A stretch of 64,000 nt of DNA from positions 773,001 through 837,000 of the forward strand of contig JAWZYV010019925.1 of the NCBI GenBank assembly GCA_038373885.1, given 5' to 3'. Positions 34,893 to 46,881 of this stretch are shown here, in pieces (within the stretch, counting starts at the first letter, position 1; the number at the start of each line of letters is the position of its first letter). The notes beneath the pieces are model-generated. The model had not been told where the DNA came from. It worked only from the letters and a program-made list of their open reading frames with translations, and did not search any database. The position numbers were made by a program, and so were the translations under genes. This DNA is from Cheiracanthium punctorium (lineage: Eukaryota; Arthropoda; Arachnida; Araneae; Cheiracanthiidae).

Positions 34893-35696
34893 TGGACATT
34901 TTAAAATTGAAGTAGGATAAAGATAATCCAAACGCATAGTTAATATTTGGTGTATAGATTTCAAAATTAATCTTATTTTCTCAAAAATTGAATAAGATCT
35001 TGTGCGTAGATTTCATTCTTCAGCTTCTAAAAGTTGCCAAAGTACATTCTATAAATACCAGAAAACTGTACCTTCCATTTGTTTTTATTATGTTATATAC
35101 CATGCAATAATAGTTCAGAGCTTGCTAAATCACTTAATTCTCCATGAGTTTTACTACAAAGGTTTTAAATTCTTATTAACATTACAGTTTACTGAATCTC
35201 CTATTTTAACCAAATTTTAAGTTTAAAAAATCTTTTAACTCTTTTTGAAGCACTGTGATTTATTTCAAAAAATTGGATTGATCTCCATTCTTTTAAAGGT
35301 GTCTCAAATATTTTGCTCTGTCTAAAATTTTTTTTTCTTAAAGTATGGCAGTCTCTTCCTGGTTTATATGTACATATTTTCACTGCCTTTAACATTTCTA
35401 GTGCACTTATATTTTAAAAGTTTTCATATGCAAAAATGAATTTAGTTGTACCATTTCCAGTATAAATAACCTGCTGTTATAGTTACGTAGCTAAATGTTT
35501 CAATGTGATGCTCTTAAAAGGATCTGCATGGGTCAAAGTCCTCTAAAGAGACTGTTCAAATATATATATCATGTACATTTATAAACAAAATATAGTTTGC
35601 TTCATGCTCTAAATCACATTATATGAGACTTGTAAAATATAGGTATCATGGAACTGTGAAATAAGTTTATAGGCCGATAAACATGGTGTACATTAA

Positions 35697-35702
35697 AATA
35701 AA
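35697..35702 (+). promoter_or_regulatory. candidate distal eIF4B polyadenylation signal
   Basis: AATAAA followed by T-rich sequence. It is the last such signal before the intergenic transposon nest starts at 36006. Confidence 0.3.
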
Positions 35703-36238
35703 CTTGATATTCATATTATTATTCTTATTTATTCTTTTTGAATATTATGCACAAACAAGTTAAAGGGGGAAATTCTGTATTTTTTAACACATTTCTATTC
35801 CGAATTTCATATTACTAAACATCACAAACGCTTTTAAATTTTTATGATCTACTGTAGCTTGTTTTATATATATGCTTTTATAGACTAAATATTTAAAAAT
35901 ATTGCAGTGGCTTTTAACCTTCAAGAATTATTGGTAAACATAAAAAAAGTGTTGATGCAGCATCAATAGTTTTCAGTTTTTTTTTCTGAATATCAGTAAT
36001 ATATACACTGAGAAAAAAAAGTAGGACATTTAGATTTTTTTTTTAGAAAAATAAGGAACCCTTTATTTTTACTTTTTTTTTTTTTTTGTAAGCAACATTT
36101 TTACAGAACATTTAATAAAAAAATATCAATATCATAACCATGATAGTCAAAAATAAAACATTGACAACCAAAATAATTTCTACCACTTTGTAAAAAAAGT
36201 AGAAGGACAGTAACCCAACGAATAAAATACAAGCAATG

Positions 36239-36530
36239 TTAGTAAGGAATACTGTTCCCATTAGATTTTATAATTTCGAATACTTTATTTGGCAGTGAAT
36301 CACACAAAAATTGGATGTCTGTTTGACAAAAATGATCCCATGAGCTATTCAATGCTTCTCGAAGCTCAGTGATGGATTCAAACTGTTTTCCACCAGCATA
36401 TACACGACGAACAAGCATTGTCCAGATGTTTTCTACTATGTTAAGATCAGGGCTTTTAGCTGGCCAGGATAAAATCTGCACATTAAGTGAAACGAACCAG
36501 TTTTTAACTCTATCAGCGGTGTGAATGGAG
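36239..36530 (-). pseudogene. Tc1/mariner transposase, C-terminal part
   Basis: Continuation of the transposase beyond the insertion: SIHTADRVKNWFVSLNVQIL, then WPAKSPDLNIVENIW with the catalytic Glu, then LVRRVYAGGKQFESI and the end IIKSNGNSIPY before the stop at 36239. Reading across the 8-bp duplication places this Glu 34 residues after Asp227, the DD34E spacing, which confirms that the two parts were one gene. Confidence 0.92.
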
Positions 36531-37043
36531 CAGGGTTGGCATGGTTTAAACCAATTTTTTTTTTAAAAGAATAATTTAAAATTTCGAATACTACAGATAG
36601 AATATATTCTGATATCTTTTTAAATTATCCTTATAAGTATCAACAATAACTTTTTATATCAATCTAATAGATATCTTATTGTTTTATCATTATTAAAAAT
36701 TATTAATTAAACTTTAATTATAGACTGTATTTTTAATTTTTTTCTAAAATAGAGGTTTTTTGTTTTAACAACTTATTTTTAAACCTTAAAAATATCATTT
36801 TGAACAACTTATCACCCTTATTACTGATGAATCTAAGTGCAAGATTCCATGTAAAATGTAGTAAACAGTTAATATTGTATTATATACTAAATATAAAAAA
36901 ATAGTATCTCTATATAAAATATTAAAATTGAATGATTTCAATGTCCACATAACTATAGCAACAATTGTTTATTTACTTTGTTTTAATTACTTTCAGAAGG
37001 AATATTAATTGTTATCTGAATATTTTACAAATACTTTTATTTA

Positions 37044-39062
37044 TCTTATATATAATAAAATCCGAGAGTAAACATTGTATGTAGCTATGTAGGTAGGTAA
37101 GTTTGTGACCACCAATCTTCTTGCGCGCGTCTCTCGATCGCATTGCGCAGAGACGGTTGGTCGCAGACCCACCGAAGTTTGCATACGGCTTCACTAGGAC
37201 AGATCCTAACACGCCTCGGAGCGATTTTTTCTAAATTCGAATTAGAAAATGTTTTATTTTATGTTTTGTCCGATTTTTAGCGATTTTTCTCGCTTAATAC
37301 GTAATAACGTCGGTAATTGCACTCGCAGTAAAACGAAATTTACATCATCGGATAGAGGATAAAATTTTCTTTTAAAAATTGTTTGTTCGGACTGTGTAAC
37401 ATAATTTTCAGATTTTTGGGAATTTTTCAAATAAAAAATTTGACGCTGACTTTCGTAAAATATTTTTAAAATTGCTGCATCTTGAATTCTATCCGTCATA
37501 ACTTTTTTATATTTTGTCAAATGACGGAGCATACATTTCGCCCTCTTTTAAAAGAAAAACCAGAGGAAAATATAAATTAGGAGTTTTTTTACGAATTTTT
37601 AAGTAAAGAAGGATTTTCATTTCAATCGCAGCAGCTTAAAACTTTCGGTATGATATCTTGCGGTTTGGTTGTCTTGGAGACAGTAACAATGATTAAAATT
37701 GCCAGTTGAAAAAAAAAATAAAATTATTTAAAAATAACCGAGTTTTCACATGTGAAATGTGTGCCACTTTGACGTCACGAGTTTAAAACCCCTTTCGAAA
37801 CTCAATCAGAATAACGGACTCACAAGCAAAACATACGGCGCGCATGTGAAATAATTCTATATTTTACTTACGTTGCCAGAAAAATAATTGAATGTTGTTT
37901 TTTCACAAGTGAATTATCCAGCATTATTTTCAATTGAGATTTTAAACGGGTCACGTTTTCGAATAGCAGGAAATATATTGCGGTGTTAAACAGGGCCTGA
38001 TTATGGCAAACAGGGACTCCATTGATGAATTTGAGGGCCTCCATCTATGAAATTTGTTTTATTTTTCATAAAATATGTTTATAAAAAGAATATTTCAGAA
38101 CAACATTTGAAATTGGGGGCCATTTCTAGCCGGAGGCACTGGCCAAAGTCCCGATTTTTCCGTGAGATAATAGGGCCCTGGTGCTAAATACGCCAATCTG
38201 ACAATAATTAAGCATACAAATGTATGGAGAGCTGTTTTAGTGGCAACCATAAAGTGAAATGATTATCGTTTATACTAGTGCGTAAATTGCAAAAGTCACC
38301 AAAGAATAAAAGACTACATTCGTGGCAAATATCTAAGCCGTTTATTTAAATTAAGTATTAACGACTGAAAAACGAAAATATATTGTATTGGTATCAGTAA
38401 AAGATAGTATAAGTAATAGTTAGTAGATATGCTAGGGCAATATTGATCAAAGCACAATATACCGCATTAATAAATATTTCGTGAAACTAAGTGTTCTATT
38501 CCTTTTTCAACAACCATCTTACATCACAGCTAAGTAATTCTACGTCACGTTAATATATCCTGCGGTAGTTTCAGACAGAAAAGATTGTAACTGAACTTTT
38601 TTTTCTTGGAGATTCTGTTTGGTCACGTGTAGTTATAATCACATTTTGGGAAAATGTTCTCTTCTTGCCTTGCAAAGAGCTGGTACACAACTATTTAATT
38701 ATAAAATAAAACGGTTCTCCACTTCATGTAGTAGCTAAAGTATTAATGGCATAACTTAAATCTAAAAAAGAGTATGATGCAGAAATGAGACATTTTGAAT
38801 ATTAGGAATTGTCACTGACGAACCATCACGCTTTTCTTTTCTAATTCGTGAATGACACCGACATAGTTTTTTGCATCATAATATTAACAAGGGTCACAGG
38901 TCAGTACTTATACTAACTTAACGAATAAGTAATGAGTAACTTTACGAGAAGAGTCAAATCATTTTGCTTATTTTTAGATTCCAAATCTCTGGAATCAATT
39001 CGAACTATACATGTAAGAAAAAGTTTCGTTCCCTACCGTGCGGAGAACGGGCACACAGCTAG
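37044..39062 (+). mobile_element. Non-autonomous Helitron, copy 2
   Basis: Begins TCTTATATATAATAAAATCC and ends GGGCACACAGCTAG, preceded by A and followed by T. Colinear with the copy at 8686-10790 along its length. CCGTGCGGAGAACGGGCAC just before the end can form the short 3' hairpin. It is inserted in the hAT at 36531-39140 and carries its own MITE (37991-38180). Confidence 0.85.
37991..38180 (+). mobile_element. hAT-type MITE inside Helitron copy 2
   Basis: Starts CAGGGCCTGATTATGG and ends AATAGGGCCCTG. Flanking octamers GTGTTAAA (37983-37990) and GTGCTAAA (38181-38188) differ at one base. Helitron copy 1 lacks it at the matching place (GTGAGAAATACTCCAATC). Confidence 0.85.
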
Positions 39063-39148
39063 TAAGTATGTAACAGGTGTAATTATAAAAGGATTTAAAA
39101 AAAAAAAAAAAACTGGTTTTTTGGTTTTTTTCCAACCCTGGAATGGAG

Positions 39149-39834
39149 GCTCCATCTTGATGAAGAATCCACTCTTCTCCTAATTTGGAGCCATAAGGAA
39201 GAAGCTCAGAATTTAGCAGCTGAATATAGTCTGTATGCTTCTGCCTACCACTCAGAAAGACCAGACTTGTTCTTCCTCCATATCCAACTGCTAACCAGAC
39301 CATCAAACTTCCTCCCCCTATTTGTTGAGTTAAATAAAATTGTTCTTCGTTCTTCAGACAATGCCAGTAGTACTGGTAACCATCTGGATCGTCTAAATTG
39401 AATTTCTTTCTACCTGAAAATATCACAGAAGTCCATCCTGTAGTCCATGACATGTGTTCCTTAGCCCAAGATAAACGGTTATCAATATGTGTTTGTTTCC
39501 GCTTTTTGAAAATGAATTTTTTGGATCTTTTAATGTAGTTGCAAACTGTTTGCCTAGACACATAAGTAAGTCCTGCTTGAATTTGAGCCTTTGCAATACT
39601 TCCATTGTACTTTTTAAGCTCGTGAGCAACTTTTCTTTCATCTCGAGGCGTTAACTTTTTAGGTCTGCCAGTCTTCTTTCTCTTTCCATTTCTGTCTGGA
39701 TTTCTGATAAAGTTAGAAACTGTATTGGGGCTGACGTGCAGTAAACGAACAATCTCTCTAACACTTTTACCATAATTTTTATATGCAAAAATTTGCCCTT
39801 TTTGAAAATCATTTAAGGGTATTTCTCTTGGCAT
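39149..39834 (-). pseudogene. Tc1/mariner transposase, N-terminal part
   Basis: Starts MPREIPLNDFQKGQIFAYKN. Helix-turn-helix around residues 23-45 (KSVREIVRLLHVSPNTVSNF), GRPKK linker at 56-60, second HTH near 88-103, then the catalytic domain: VIFSGRKKFN at 137-146, where the family has SDEKKF, so the first catalytic Asp (141) is Gly. GGGSLMVWLAVGYGG follows, then HQDGAS with the second Asp at 227. It is cut after SI (residue ~231) by the hAT target duplication. The missing first Asp would inactivate it regardless of the insertions. Confidence 0.93.
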
Positions 39835-40104
39835 CTGGAGAGAAAACAAATAAAGGAAATCTTGTCACATGTAAAGCAAGAAAAAACCAGAGAAATTACA
39901 CTAAACGGAGTTTATTGCTGGAAAACTAGAATAATCCTGTATTCAAAACATCTTGGAACAATAACTAAACTTCTTGATGCCATTCAATTAAAACAGAAAA
40001 CAATAATGCAGTAATTAATAGAAGGCAGACGATTTCATTAAAATTCTTTTGTTAAATACTACACACTTGAAAGGTAGTGTACCTTGGATCAGTCCAAGGT
40101 ATGC

Positions 40105-40473
40105 CCGAAATAGATAATTTTTGCAAAAATGGGACATTTTTGCCAAACAGACATCCAATCTTTGCCAAATAGAATATTCGAAATTATAAAATCTAATGGG
40201 AAGAGTATTCCTTACTAACATCGCTTGTATTTTATTCATTGGGTTACTGTCCTTCTACTTTTTTTTTTTTACAGAGTTTCAAATGGTGGAAATTATTTCT
40301 GTTGTTATTAATGTTTCATTTTTGAATATCATGGTTATGATATTTTCTTATTAAATGATCTGTAAAATGTAGCTTACAAAAAAAAAAAAAAAAAAAAAAA
40401 AATTCAGTAAAAATAAAAGGATCCTTATTTTTCTAAAAAAATCTAAATGTCATTCTACTTTTTTTATGCAGTG
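40105..40473 (+). repeat. long inverted copy of the Tc element's other end
   Basis: Reverse complement of roughly 36006-36340, including the transposase C-terminus: the + strand at about 40164-40220 encodes LPNRIFEIIKSNGKSIPY and a stop, matching LPNKVFEIIKSNGNSIPY of the minus-strand gene. A short deletion separates it from further similarity (ACAGACATCCAAT). Either the family has ~350-bp TIRs that include coding sequence, or a second truncated copy is fused here. Confidence 0.8.
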
Positions 40474-40751
40474 TATTTATATTGCATCATAAAAAATTAG
40501 GGAAGAAGCAAAATAATAATAGAAGCATACTGAAGTTGAAAATTACAAATTTTTTTATGATGCACACAAAAATAGTAACTTTGCATTACAATTTATTATT
40601 CACAGAATAGAAGCATAGAATACTCAAGATGAAAACATGACCCAAAAAGTACAATTAATTTTTTAATGAAATAATTATAAAATACAATACTAATCAAAAT
40701 TGTATAAATAAAAGTTAAACAAGTGCATAGAAAAAAAAAGCAACAAAAATG

Positions 40752-40757
40752 TTTATT
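40752..40757 (-). promoter_or_regulatory. candidate TBCD polyadenylation signal
   Basis: AATAAA on the minus strand (TTTATT on +) only 31 bp after the stop codon. A second copy is at 40592-40597. Either gives a very short 3' UTR that ends before the Tc element at 36006-40473. Confidence 0.4.
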
Positions 40758-40787
40758 AGGCATTGTTAATAATTTGAATCATGAAAA

Positions 40788-41351
40788 TTACTTTTCCTTT
40801 AACCTTGGGGGTTCAATTCCCATTTTTTCACACAAACCATTTCTTAATGGACGTAAAATATCAATGGGTTGGTTCCAATCTGTTTCACTAAGTATGTCAG
40901 ATACTTCATCAACAACATCCTCTGGTAACACATCATAAGTAAGGAAGGCTTCATATAATTTATTAGCAGTAACTTTACGAACTCTTGGCATACGATGGCA
41001 CAAAAATATAACTAGCCTATTAAGAGAATTTTTTCGACAAGTTTCTGAAAATTGTAGGAGATTGCAAAATAAATCAACAGCAACAATAAGCTTTTGAGGA
41101 TCTCTTGATTTATGCGAGCACTCCCATGCTAATTTTAAAAGTTGATCATGAAAAGCATTTTCTTGTTCAGGAAATATAATACCAGAGAGAAGCAAGTGGT
41201 TCACCATTTTAAAGAAAGGCACAACAATACGATCATTTTGAATATTATATTTTAGTATTATTAACAGTTCTTCAGAAATTCGCTTTAAGAAGTCGCTGTC
41301 TGACTGGTTCTGAGTTAAGTAATTTACTAGAGCTGAACTCGAATATTTCAC
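40788..41351 (-). CDS. TBCD: TBCD terminal exon with stop codon
   Basis: Acceptor ctatatag at 41352 and following bases; entry is phase 0. It encodes 187 residues plus stop: KYSSSALVNYL, a HEAT-like helical region (ISEELLIILKYNIQNDRIVV, KMVNHLLLSGIIFPEQENAF), then LVIFLCHRMPRVRKVTANKL, DEVSDILSETDWNQPIDILR and the end LCEKMGIEPPRLKEK. Human TBCD ends with the equivalent [35 protein letters not shown] and LLGVPRPQL blocks. The first codon, GTG, is the splice junction, not a start. The gene converges on eIF4B with about 5 kb between coding ends. Confidence 0.95.
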   Translation of the reverse strand: MKYSSSALVNYLTQNQSDSDFLKRISEELLIILKYNIQNDRIVVPFFKMVNHLLLSGIIFPEQENAFHDQLLKLAWECSHKSRDPQKLIVAVDLFCNLLQFSETCRKNSLNRLVIFLCHRMPRVRKVTANKLYEAFLTYDVLPEDVVDEVSDILSETDWNQPIDILRPLRNGLCEKMGIEPPRLKEK

Positions 41352-41585
41352 CTATATAAAATGAAATAAAATATTAAGACAATAAAAAACATAATGCTCA
41401 ATCAAAATAGTATGTATATGTGATCTTGGGAGAATAAAAGATATCTATATGCATTTATATAAGTGCATTTATAACAGCAGAAATAATATTTAATGCAATT
41501 GTTTTGACAGTGTTCTAATCTAAAAGCTGGGAAGGGAGGGGGAAAAAACCATGGCTTATACCTTAGCCCTTAGACATTTGTAATG

Positions 41586-44010
41586 CTTTCCAATAAGGTT
41601 GAAAAGTGTTTATGATTTTGGTCTGTCCGTCCGTCCGTGCTCTAACTCTCGTAAACATGCATAGATTTCTACGAAATTTATATATGTTTTTCTTATCCAC
41701 TGGACCATGTACCCTATTGAAAATGGTCTATGTAGAATTTATAGTTTTTCCACGGGAGCACTCAAAATATTCCCAATACATTGCGCTCTATGGGAAGTTA
41801 ATGGGAAGTATATCATCCTACTATATAGTTACTCTCATTACTGACTCTCTCTAACAATGCTCCAAGATAAAATTTTCCCCACCATTACTGCAAAAAGATT
41901 ACAAAGTTAGGCACAAAAAGCCTAATAATAACATCTGCACTGTTTGTACAATCCGCTTTAAAATTTTCACAAGTATGTATAAAAACATAGAAAACAATCT
42001 ACGCTACTTTAAAAATCTGAAAATCCATCCTTTCCCTCATTTTAAAGTGATTCTTCACTATTTTCAGCTTTATTTTATTTTTGAGAGTAAAAAAAGTTAA
42101 TCATTTGCGTGACAAAATTATCTATTAGAGGTGACAGTGACTTCATATTGATGTCACAGTTATCGGGCTCAACTATGTACATGCAAAAATGCAAGATCCT
42201 TCTGATCTTTTCATAGCTTTAAAATATCGAATTTACAATATTTAGCACGCTTATTGCACATAAAAAGAAAAAGTCATGCAATGGGCTAAAGCACATTTTC
42301 CTGTTTTATACCATTGTTATTATTGTAACCAAGGATACATATTAAATAACGTAACCATACTATAAAACACCAGGTTGCTAATTTTGCCACATTAACCTCA
42401 CAGCAGCTGCAATTAAGAAGTATTTCTGTATTAATTTGTTTTCACCCAATACAGTATTTTTCTTGGAGAAGAGATTACTATTCGTTCCTCCAAGAGTATT
42501 TTTATAATTTTATGAATTGAAATGTCGCCAATTGTGTCTTTTCGTACATTTTGAAATGTTAGTACTTGTGATTGTCACCATCAGCTTTTATCATGACACC
42601 CCCAAAATTTATAGTAACCCTAGCCTAAATAAATTTCATGACTAATACTATTAAAACGAAGAAACATGATTTTCATGGAAATGAATCCAACAATTTGGCC
42701 AACACTGCACTGAGCATAAAGAACAGGAAAGTATGGGACTGCCTTGGTGGCTAGTATAATAAAGTTTGAATATCAAGTTATTTATTTTAGGTGGCCAAAG
42801 TTATTAAATGTATTGAGTGCAGACATATTTCCGTCAAATGTTTTTTCTAGCGCACAGGCTTTGACTTCTAGTTTTAGAGATGTTCTGCTATTTGAAATGA
42901 AACAAAATTCGTTTATGGTATTAAGGATTACAAGATGAACCTTTCTGCTGAAAATAGTGTCTGTATCATTAATAGTTCTACAGGAGCATTCAAAATAATC
43001 CCAATACAATACTGTCAATGGCAGTTTAGAGAGAGGCATCCATTTAAAGCATATAATACTATCCTACAATAGAATTAGCTAATAATCTGATGACAATCGT
43101 ATGTCTCCCTCAAAAGTTCTGCCAAAATCTGTTGAAAAGTGTTGTTGGCGACAAATTGCCAAATATGGTTTTAAAAAAATGCTTTAAAAAATGAACCGTG
43201 CTTGGCAATATTATATCTAAAAATATCTAATGTGATAATATTAAGCTTTAGACTTCATAGAGAATTTTGATAATTTGTACTTGCACTGTAACTGATTTAG
43301 TGTGTTGTGTTGCTTTAAGGCAAAGCTATGCAAGGGCCACCTGCCTGGGGGGGAGGATTGCATTGGTCAGAGGAATTTTTAAGGGTTTCTAACACACTAA
43401 CCGATTTACATGCAACAAAGTTGCAGGCTTTGATTTTTTAGCATGTGGAACATTAATTTTAGACTGCTAACCCTTATATGAATAAATTTCTCGCTCTCCG
43501 TAGTCTCTTATACAGCATAACGGTATCTCGTGCAATACTGTTATGTTGTATAAGAGGAATATTTATATTTTTAACGTACCGATAAATTTGAGAGGGGTTT
43601 ATGATTTCGGTTTGCTTGTCCATTCTGTTGTCTACCCATCCAGTGTTCTAACTGCCGTAAATGTACATTGATTTATGCAAAATTTATGTTTTTTCTGTGT
43701 ACAGTACCATGTACCCTAGTGAAAATGGTGTAAGTAGCATTTAAAGTTCTTTTGCAGGAGAAAAAAAATCCAATACATTGCACTCTATAAGCAGTCATTC
43801 TTGAAAACGTATTTTAGAGATATTTGGTTTTTTGAAAGAAAACAAAGTTGAGATACATATTAAGGCTCTCAAAATAATGCTCTTCATTGAAAATAGTGTC
43901 TATATTATTAGTAGTTCTTCTACAGGAGCAATCAAAAGAATTCCAATACATTACAATCTGTGGTATTTGAGAGACACTAATACATTTTCTAGTACAAGAC
44001 AATGAGTATA
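41586..44010 (-). mobile_element. tandem-repeat/hairpin family, copy 2 (diverged, two parts)
   Basis: In minus orientation this carries the same module as 21.3-22.8 kb: CCATAGAGCGCAATGTATTG with the flanking CCTGTAGAA-AAACTAT-type block at 41703-41804, and further copies at 42946-43033, 43707-43800 and 43888-43980. A weak hairpin (CTTTCCAA/TTGAAAAG, 41586-41606) and a (GTCC)n run follow at the left, repeated in form near 43600-43640, which suggests two adjacent elements. Confidence 0.5.
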
Positions 44011-44869
44011 ATTTTTTTAAATTCTTCGATGGAAAAATAAATGTTAATTATTTAAAATACCTTTAAACAATAAAAAATTTTTAAAGGTATTTTACAAGGT
44101 CTCATAAAATTGCATTTATAGTGATAATACAACATTAACTTATCTCCAAAATCTCGCCAGATTTAAGGAAAATACAGTGCCAAATTTGGTGCAAAAATAT
44201 TGTGTTGGAAAGTGTTTTATAATCGATGCATGGCATGAATTATCTGTCTTGTTTAATTTGAGACTGTTTATGTGTAAATTACTAATTTTCTTCAATAAGA
44301 AATTATACGGCACAAAATTAGCTTTTAGTTATATTATTATATAAAATAACCTTTATATATAGATAAAAAAAAATCTGTAAAATATAGAAAATTGGAAGTC
44401 TTTTTATGCCAGTTTTGCAATCGCAAACATACCGTACACATATGCTCTTCATAATGGCTACTCTCATTTCAAATTATCTTTGTGATACAGGATATTTTGG
44501 CATGTCAAGTTTTGTTTTCCATTTCTATCTAGATAAAATTTCATTCATATGCTAATTTTATCACATAAATATTCATTAGACTTGTCAGTTAAATTTTGTA
44601 CATTTTACTGTCTACAAAATATTTCTTGATTTATGAAAGGTAATTAATTATAATTAAATCTTCTTAATTGCATTGATCATTAGATATGCTAAATGAATAC
44701 TTTAGAAATATAAAGTGATCTACCAATCACCTTTAGCATTAATGCTTTTTGAAAGAGTTTTATTAGGAGACATATCTGGGCAAACTTAACAATTCTAAAA
44801 CATAATGTTTTTATCTTTGCTGTTCTATGTCTTGGTGGCAACGTTAGACAAACATTAATTGTGAAAATA

Positions 44870-45310
44870 ATTAACAACTAACAATTAACAATAACTTGTA
44901 ATTGCAAGTTTATGAATTAACAATAAATTGATTGTGCTTGCAAAGTGAAGTTCAATTAATTTGTTTAAAACATGCTTACAATTAATAAATTTTAAAGTTA
45001 GGTGATACATGCGAACTGGAATTTATCAAAGTTTGGATTTAAGCCGACTCCAAACTATAGGTATAGTCAGTATTGGGAAAAAAAGATGAAGATTGATCAG
45101 TCATTAATTTAAAAATATGATTAATATAACTAATGACTAATTGCTAATCATAATATTTACAGTTAATGGTTTATCAATTGTTAATTGCTATATTTTTGTG
45201 ATTAACAAAGAATCGCTTGTTAGTTGTGACCTTAAAATTAACAACTAATGAATTGTTTAGTTGTGATCCTACCATTAACAACTAATCATTGCTAATCATA
45301 AAATTAGTTT
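44870..45310 (+). repeat. degenerate ATTAACAACTAAT-type repeats
   Basis: Many copies of TTAACAACTAA(T/C) and its complement in both orientations with irregular spacing. The composition is almost free of G and C. Confidence 0.5.
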
Positions 45311-46210
45311 GTTTAAGGCAATCAAAGATTGAATTCTATTAAAAGGACATATTAAATTGATTGAATATTTTAATAGTTGGACCACCTTATCGGTACTTTT
45401 GATGATTGAATCAATTGTTTTCTGCTTAACACTGCTTGGCAATTAATACCTTGCATTTTGAGTTTTCAATAAATAAAATGCATCATTTTCTTTTTGGTGC
45501 CTTTATATAAATGCATTTTGACTACAATCACACTTTATTATATTTTTCAGAGCACATGCCTCACACAATGAGTAGTTATACTTTTTCTACACTAAAAGAT
45601 TAGATTTTACATCAAATCTTTTATTATGACATCTCTAGATGAAACAAGTTTTCAACTCAGATATTCAAATTTAAAAAAAAATATCAGTAATGTGGATTTA
45701 AAAGTATTTTTACTTTCCGAACATGGACCATGTAAGGAAAGTATTGTAATCATGAAAAAGTTCAACTGCGAGATTTTGGTGTATTGACACGTTTTGAGGT
45801 CTTCTGAATTCATTTATGCTATTTTTGCGAGATATGTGTGTGAGTGAACACGATAGCTCCTAACGAGGCATTTGATTGAGCTCAAATTGGATATATATGT
45901 TCTAAACCACCGTCGCAAGACCTGTGTTGATTTTGGTGTGTATAGGACTTATAGTTTTTCTACAGGGCTATGACAAAGATTTCTTTTACATTATGGTCTA
46001 TGAGGGGAAATTCTTGAAAGTGCGATAGCGTTTAAACGATACATTTGATTGAGCTCAAATTGGGTATATATGTTATAAACTATCATTATAAGACCGGTAT
46101 TGATTTTGATGTGTATAGGACTTATAGTATTTTTACAGGGCTATGATAAAGATTTCTTTTACATTATGGCCTATGGGGGGAAATTCTTAAAAGTGCACTA
46201 GCGTTTAAAC

Positions 46211-46881
46211 TAGTGGGGCCCACGCCCCACAGGGGAGCAATTTGATTGTTAAGGGGGCAATTCAAAAATGGACTCGACACGAGTTTAATTCTTTTGCTCT
46301 GGGCCATGTAAATGCAATGCTAGATTTCGGTGCCAAAATTGAAAGAAAAAAAGCAAATTCTTAAATAATTGCGGCGATTAAATATTATAAATTCCTTTGA
46401 TGAGATCAAAATATTTACTGTGTTTAATAAAAAATATAAAAATTTTTTTTTACTGTGTTTTGTTAAGAATTTCCTAGTGATTTCTTCCTAAAACCTATCA
46501 TTTAATTTATTTAAGTTTCTTAAGTGTGCTTGTATAGTGGATAAAAAAGCCCCATACTATGGTTTCGGGTTGAACTTCCGGCGGTCGGGGTTAGATTCCC
46601 GACTGGGCGTGGCTGTCATTTGTGTTCGTCCCTTCATATGGGACGACGTTGGTCCACCTACTAGGTGCACCCCATAATAAAGGGACCAACAACTCTGGCC
46701 TTAGTTGTGGCCAATGCCTATAGGCAAAAGGCCCGCCATTGGAAATTAAAAAAAAAAAAAGTTTCTTGAGTGAACAATTCAATTTTTTAATATTAAAAAT
46801 TATGTATATGTTACATAGGGGGCATAAGAATTTTAGAAAGGCTTAGGTGGGGCATGGCACAAAAAAGGTTGGGAAACACTG
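46211..46881 (+). mobile_element. hAT element inside the repeat array
   Basis: Begins TAGTGGGGCCCACGCCCCAC and ends, inverted, CAGTGTTTCCCAACCTTTTT, a common hAT terminus (first base C to T on the left). A perfect 8-bp duplication GTTTAAAC lies at 46203-46210 and 46882-46889. No transposase. It carries a SINE. Confidence 0.9.
46527..46760 (+). repeat. tRNA-derived SINE with A-tail and target duplication
   Basis: Flanked by AAGTTTCTTAAGTG (46513-46526) and AGTTTCTTGAGTG (from about 46760), typical of LINE-assisted insertion. A-box-like TATAGTGGATAAAAAAGCC and B-box-like GGGTTAGATTCCCGACT lie in the head, followed by a GC-richer body (GGGACGACGTTGGTCCACC) and a 13-A tail. Confidence 0.85.

Larger units (their letters stand above)
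32472..35702 (+). other. eIF4B 3' UTR and downstream flank
   Basis: AT-rich sequence after the stop codon with no long ORF and few recognisable repeats, in contrast to the repeat-filled introns. It holds three AATAAA hexamers (34054-34059, 34887-34892, 35697-35702), so the transcript probably ends somewhere between 34.1 and 35.7 kb. The end cannot be fixed without transcript data. Confidence 0.5.
36531..39140. mobile_element. hAT element inside the Tc transposase gene
   Basis: Ends CAGGGTTGGCATGGTTTAAA and, inverted, CAGGGTTGGAAAAAAACCAA. A perfect 8-bp target duplication GAATGGAG lies at 36523-36530 and 39141-39148. Without the Helitron inside, it is ~590 bp of AT-rich sequence with no ORF, so it is a non-autonomous hAT. 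Confidence 0.9.
36006..40473 (-). mobile_element. Tc1/mariner (DD34E) element carrying a four-deep nest
   Basis: Ends are inverted repeats (CACTGAGAAAAAAAAGTAGG and CACTGCATAAAAAAAGTAGA inward), with TA at 36004-36005 and 40474-40475. Homology between the ends extends inward for about 350 bp, so the right end also contains a copy of the transposase 3' terminus. The transposase gene runs on the minus strand and is split by the hAT insertion at 36531-39140. Without inserts the element is about 1.85 kb. Confidence 0.88.
35703..40751. other. eIF4B-TBCD intergenic region
   Basis: The gap between two convergent genes, almost entirely filled by the nested transposon 36006-40473. Outside it only AT-rich flank is seen. 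Confidence 0.7.

Noticed and set aside
35002..35220. 72-codon + strand open frame downstream of eIF4B
   Set aside because: Lies in the probable 3' UTR, low complexity and no similarity.
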